Of a DNA stretch of 64,000 nt, positions 60,685 through 64,000 are shown in pieces. Source of the DNA: Actinomarinicola tropica (GTDB lineage Bacteria > Actinomycetota > Acidimicrobiia > Acidimicrobiales > SKKL01); contig NZ_CP045851.1 in assembly GCF_009650215.1 (NCBI RefSeq), positions 3,003,001 to 3,067,000 on the forward strand. Reading direction: 5' to 3'. A program made the position numbers and the translations under genes. Within the stretch, counting starts at the first letter, position 1. Each line of letters starts with the position of its first letter. The notes beneath the pieces were generated by a model, which saw only the letters and a program-made list of their open reading frames with translations, was not told where the DNA came from and searched no databases.

Positions 60685-62823
60685 TCAGACGCCGTCGACG
60701 ACGGGACGGGTGGCGGCGACGGGGTCGGCGCGCCGCAGCAGCACGAGGGACCGACCCTCGGCACGGATCCGCTCGCCCGGGCGCCACTGCCGCCGGGTGG
60801 GCCCGGTGCGGGCCTCGCTCGTATCGATCACCCGCACCCAACGCTCGCCCCAGGCCTGGCTGGGGAGGGTGAAGTTGAGCCGGGCGTGGTGGGCGTTGAA
60901 GATGACGTAGAAGGACTCGTCCACGATCTGCTCGCCCTGCGGACCCGGCGTGTGGATCCCCTCGCCGTTGAGGAAGACGCCGATCGACTTGGCGTCGCCG
61001 CGCTGCCAGTCCTCCTCGGTCATCAGCTGCCCGTCGGGACGGAACCAGGCGATGTCGGCGGTGCCCTCGTCGGCGACCTCCTCCTCGCCCCTGAACCAGC
61101 GCCGCCGGCGGAACACCGGGTGCGCCTTGCGCAGCGAGATGAGGTCGCGGGTGAAGGCGAGGAGGTCGTCGTCGACGGCGTCCCAGTCGGTCCAGGAGAT
61201 CTCGTTGTCCTGGCAGTAGACGTTGTTGTTGCCGCCCTGCGTGCGCCCGAGCTCGTCGCCGCCGAGCAGCATCGGGACGCCCTGGGACAAGAACAAGGTG
61301 GCCAGGAAGTTGCGGCGCTGGCGGGCGCGCAGCTCGAGGACCTTCGGGTCGTCGGTCGGGCCCTCGACCCCGCAGTTCCACGACCGGTTGTGGCTCTCGC
61401 CGTCGCGGTTGTCCTCGCCGTTGGCCTCGTTGTGCTTGTCGTTGTAGGAGACGAGGTCGTTCAGCGTGAAGCCGTCGTGCGCGGTGACGAAGTTGATCGA
61501 GGCGTGCGGACGGCGGCCGGTGGTCTCGTACAGGTCGGAGCTGCCCGTGAAGCGGGAGGCGAACTCGCCGAGCGTCTGGTCCATCGAGCGCCAGTAGTCG
61601 CGCACGGTGTCGCGGTACTTCCCGTTCCACTCCGTCCAGAGCGGCGGGAAGTTGCCGACCTGGTAGCCGCCCTCGCCGACGTCCCACGGCTCGGCGATGA
61701 GCTTCACCTGGCTCACCACAGGGTCCTGCTGGATGAGGTCGAAGAACGCCGAGAGCCGGTCGACGGCGTGCAGCTCGCGGGCGAGGGCCGAGGCCAGGTC
61801 GAAGCGGAACCCGTCGACGTGCATCTCGGTCACCCAGTACCGGAGGCTGTCCATGATGAGCTGGAGCACGTGCGGGTGCCGGGTGTTCATGCTGTTCCCG
61901 GTGCCCGTGTAGTCCATGTAGTACTGCGGGTCGTCGCCCACGAGGTGGTAGTAGGCCGGGTTGTCGAGCCCCCGGAACGACAGCATCGGCCCGAGGTGGT
62001 TGCCCTCGGCTGTGTGGTTGTAGACGACGTCGAGGATGACCTCGATGCCCGCGTCGTGCAGCGCCTTCACCATCGACTTGAACTCGGTGACCTGCTGGCC
62101 GCGCTGGCCGCGGGTGGCGTACTCGTTGTGCGGGGCGAAGAAGCCGATCGAGTTGTAGCCCCAGTAGTTGCGCAGGCCCTTCTCGAAGAGCGTGTGGTCG
62201 TGGATGAACTGGTGGACCGGCATGAGCTCGATGGCGGTGACGCCGAGCTTGCGCAGGTGCTCGACGACCGGCGGCGACGCCACCCCCAGGTACGTGCCCC
62301 GCAGGTCCGGGTGCACATCGGGGTGCGTCATCGTCAGGCCCTTGACGTGGGCCTCGTAGACCACCGTCTCGTGCCAGGGCGTCGCCGGCGGACGGTCGTG
62401 GCCCCAGTCGAACCACGGGTTGACCACGACCGACTTGGGGACGTGCGGGGCACTGTCGTCGTCGTTGATCGAGCCGTCGTCGAACCGGTACGGGAAGGCG
62501 GCCTCGCTCCAGTCCATGCCGCCCTCGATGGCCTTGGCGTAGGGATCGAGCAGGAGCTTCGCCGGGTTGCAGCGCAGACCGTGCTCGGGCTCGTAGGGCC
62601 CGTGGACACGGAAGCCGTAGCGGTCGCCGGGCCCGACGTCGGGAAGGAACCCGTGCCAGCAGAACCCCGTGACCTCGGGCAGGTCGACGCGCCGCTCGGT
62701 GCCGTCCTCGTCGAAGAGGCAGAGCTCGACGCGGTCGGCGAGCTCGGAGAAGACCGAGAAGTTGGTCCCGGACCCGTCGTAGGTCGCACCGAGGGGGTAG
62801 GGGTTGCCGGGCCAGACGCGCAT
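60685..62823 (-). CDS. treX: Glycogen debranching enzyme (isoamylase type)
   Basis: 712 residues. GlgX/TreX family: N-terminal CBM48 (YPLGATYDGSGTNFSVFSEL), then YEAHVKGLTMTHPDVHPDLR, VILDVVYNHTAEGNHLGPML, nucleophile in VDGFRFDLASALAREL, acid in KLIAEPWDVGEGGYQVGNFP, and NFVTAHDGFTLNDLVSYNDK. It debranches glycogen to linear chains for TreY. First gene of the trehalose operon; the divergent potassium-uptake gene starts 70 bp away. Confidence 0.95.
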   Translation of the reverse strand: MRVWPGNPYPLGATYDGSGTNFSVFSELADRVELCLFDEDGTERRVDLPEVTGFCWHGFLPDVGPGDRYGFRVHGPYEPEHGLRCNPAKLLLDPYAKAIEGGMDWSEAAFPYRFDDGSINDDDSAPHVPKSVVVNPWFDWGHDRPPATPWHETVVYEAHVKGLTMTHPDVHPDLRGTYLGVASPPVVEHLRKLGVTAIELMPVHQFIHDHTLFEKGLRNYWGYNSIGFFAPHNEYATRGQRGQQVTEFKSMVKALHDAGIEVILDVVYNHTAEGNHLGPMLSFRGLDNPAYYHLVGDDPQYYMDYTGTGNSMNTRHPHVLQLIMDSLRYWVTEMHVDGFRFDLASALARELHAVDRLSAFFDLIQQDPVVSQVKLIAEPWDVGEGGYQVGNFPPLWTEWNGKYRDTVRDYWRSMDQTLGEFASRFTGSSDLYETTGRRPHASINFVTAHDGFTLNDLVSYNDKHNEANGEDNRDGESHNRSWNCGVEGPTDDPKVLELRARQRRNFLATLFLSQGVPMLLGGDELGRTQGGNNNVYCQDNEISWTDWDAVDDDLLAFTRDLISLRKAHPVFRRRRWFRGEEEVADEGTADIAWFRPDGQLMTEEDWQRGDAKSIGVFLNGEGIHTPGPQGEQIVDESFYVIFNAHHARLNFTLPSQAWGERWVRVIDTSEARTGPTRRQWRPGERIRAEGRSLVLLRRADPVAATRPVVDGV

Positions 62824-62892
62824 GGCGCTGACGCTACCTGCGGGTCGCCTCGCTCAACCCTGTGATCTTCGGCCGGGGACGCGTCTGACAGG

Positions 62893-64000
62893 ATGGCCGC
62901 CGTGGCCCGCTCCGGGATCTTCGGCATCCGCCTCCACCACCCGGCCCAGGTCGTGGTCGCGGCGTTCGGCGTGACCATCCTCGCCGGCGCGTCGCTGCTC
63001 ATGCTGCCGATCGCGACGGCGGGTCCGGGGAGCACCCGGCCGATCACCGCCCTGTTCACGGCGACGTCGGCCGTGTGCGTCACCGGCCTCGTCACGGTGG
63101 ACACGCCCACCTACTGGTCCGGGTTCGGGCAGGGCGTGATCATGCTGCTCATCCAGCTCGGCGGCTTCGGGATCATGACGCTCGCCTCGCTCGCCGCGAT
63201 CTTCGTCAGCCACAAGCTCGGTCTCCGCTCGCGCCTGCTGGCCCGGGCCGAGACCGGGACTCTCGACCTCGGCGACGTCCGCTCGATCCTCTTCGGCATC
63301 ATCCGCTTCACCCTGCTGTTCGAGGGCGCGGCGGCGCTCCTGCTCACCCTGCGGTTCTGGATCTCCTACGACGAGGGCCTCCTGCGCGCTGTCTGGCTCG
63401 GCGTGTTCCACGCCATCTCGGCGTTCAACAACGCCGGGTTCGCCCTCTTCAGCGACAACCTGATGGGGTTCGCCGGCGACGAGCTGCTGCTCCTCGTCAT
63501 CGGGGCCGCGGTGGTGAGCGGCGGCCTGGGGTTCCCCGTGTGGCTCGACCTCCGCAACGAGCGCACCCGCTTCACGCGGTGGTCCCTGCACACCAAGCTC
63601 GTGGTGACGATGACGGCGGCGCTCCTCCTCGTCGGGATGGTGACGCTCACCGCGTTCGAGTGGGACAACCCCGAGACGCTCGGCGACCGCAGCGCCGTCG
63701 ACACCGTCGCCAACGGCACCTTCGCCTCGCTGACGCCCCGCACCGCGGGGTTCAACACCTTCGACTACGGCGAGGCGAACGACGAGACGATCCTCGTCAC
63801 CACGCTCCTCATGTTCATCGGCGCCGGGCCGGCGTCCACCGGCGGTGGGGTCAAGGTCACGACGGCGGCTGTGCTCGCCCTCATGGTGTGGGCCGAGCTG
63901 CGTGGCGACCCCGACGTCAACCGGTTCAGCCGCCGCATCCCGGCCACGGCGCAGCGCCAGGCCCTCTCGGTGGTGCTCATCGGCCTGACCGCGCTGTTCG
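62893..64000 (+). CDS. Trk/Ktr-type potassium uptake membrane subunit (partial, runs off the window)
   Basis: At least 369 residues from ATG 62893. KtrB/TrkH channel architecture: repeats of two helices and a P-loop. Filter segments are TSAVCVTGLVTVDT, AISAFNNAGFALFSDN, ASLTPRTAGFNTFDY and, near the end, GAGPASTGGGVKVTT. The subunit takes up potassium with a cytoplasmic TrkA/KtrA partner, not in view. The frame is open to the last base, so the gene continues past 64000. Pairing with trehalose synthesis genes suits osmotic adaptation. Confidence 0.93.
   Translation, partial: MAAVARSGIFGIRLHHPAQVVVAAFGVTILAGASLLMLPIATAGPGSTRPITALFTATSAVCVTGLVTVDTPTYWSGFGQGVIMLLIQLGGFGIMTLASLAAIFVSHKLGLRSRLLARAETGTLDLGDVRSILFGIIRFTLLFEGAAALLLTLRFWISYDEGLLRAVWLGVFHAISAFNNAGFALFSDNLMGFAGDELLLLVIGAAVVSGGLGFPVWLDLRNERTRFTRWSLHTKLVVTMTAALLLVGMVTLTAFEWDNPETLGDRSAVDTVANGTFASLTPRTAGFNTFDYGEANDETILVTTLLMFIGAGPASTGGGVKVTTAAVLALMVWAELRGDPDVNRFSRRIPATAQRQALSVVLIGLTALF

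Noticed and set aside
58174-62865. 1,563-residue plus-strand frame over the trehalose genes
   Set aside because: Entirely antisense to treY and treX, which have full catalytic motifs; the translated composition (V, G, E, R, D) is an artefact of codon bias.

Overview
The window is high-GC DNA from an actinobacterium. Evidence for this includes the DevS/DevR-type two-component pair, treX-treY-treZ, GTG starts and densely overlapping operons. The class Acidimicrobiia is my guess from the overall style, not a demonstrated placement. The sequence divides into an accessory island (about 1 to 52,205) and ordinary chromosome (about 52,206 to 64,000). The boundary is a 3' tRNA fragment (T arm, acceptor strand and CCA, with no 5' half) beside an integrase remnant, which is what a site-specific integration end looks like.

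Left end (1-8 kb): wreckage. A restriction HsdR fragment is joined to a truncated metal P-type ATPase. Next come a truncated IS1380, a complete IS3-type element, remnant IS ends, a broken M15 peptidase, and an ISL3 element with a clean 8-bp target duplication. Two related small membrane-anchored proteins flank the ISL3 copy.

8-27 kb: a sensor kinase and response regulator, then a long operon: a YHS-domain peptide, nuoA, a cysteine-free fused NuoB/NuoD-like subunit, and nuoH, J, K, L, M and N. This is a complex I membrane arm with no genes for the NADH or Fe-S modules. It continues into a methyltransferase-like gene and a DoxX gene. Further on are a rhodanese, a ferric-reductase-like membrane protein, a DUF305 lipoprotein, a 29-residue Cys peptide ahead of lgt, a frameshifted cyclopropane-fatty-acid synthase and a Cys-rich membrane protein. 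From 27.4 to 31.2 kb an IS21 element carries a nested IS256.

31-49 kb: a cytochrome c lipoprotein, then a leftward carbohydrate-energy operon: type II GAPDH, phosphoketolase, a beta-phosphoglucomutase/GH65 phosphorylase fusion, acetate kinase, adenylate kinase and an M15 peptidase. Then come an MBL-fold nuclease, a LOG protein, and a copper module (CopB, CopA, CopZ, CsoR) with CsoR-type operators. An IS3 remnant truncates an AbiE toxin-antitoxin pair at 49-51 kb.

The main observation is a repeated dyad, TAC(G/T)AC-N5-GT(C/A)GTA, with degenerate ends. I find it eight times, each time just upstream of a gene or operon in the island: kinase/regulator, YHS-nuo, rhodanese, ferric-reductase-like, DUF305, Cys peptide-lgt, Cys membrane protein, and GAPDH-phosphoketolase. 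This suggests one regulon joining an Fe-S-free complex I-like machine, redox and metal proteins, and a substrate-level ATP pathway.

Right end (52-64 kb): an ArsR/SRPBCC operon behind a perfect dyad, a lipoprotein, an acidic repeat protein, a zinc-ribbon protein, the trehalose operon treX-treY-treZ, and a Trk/Ktr potassium channel subunit running off the edge.
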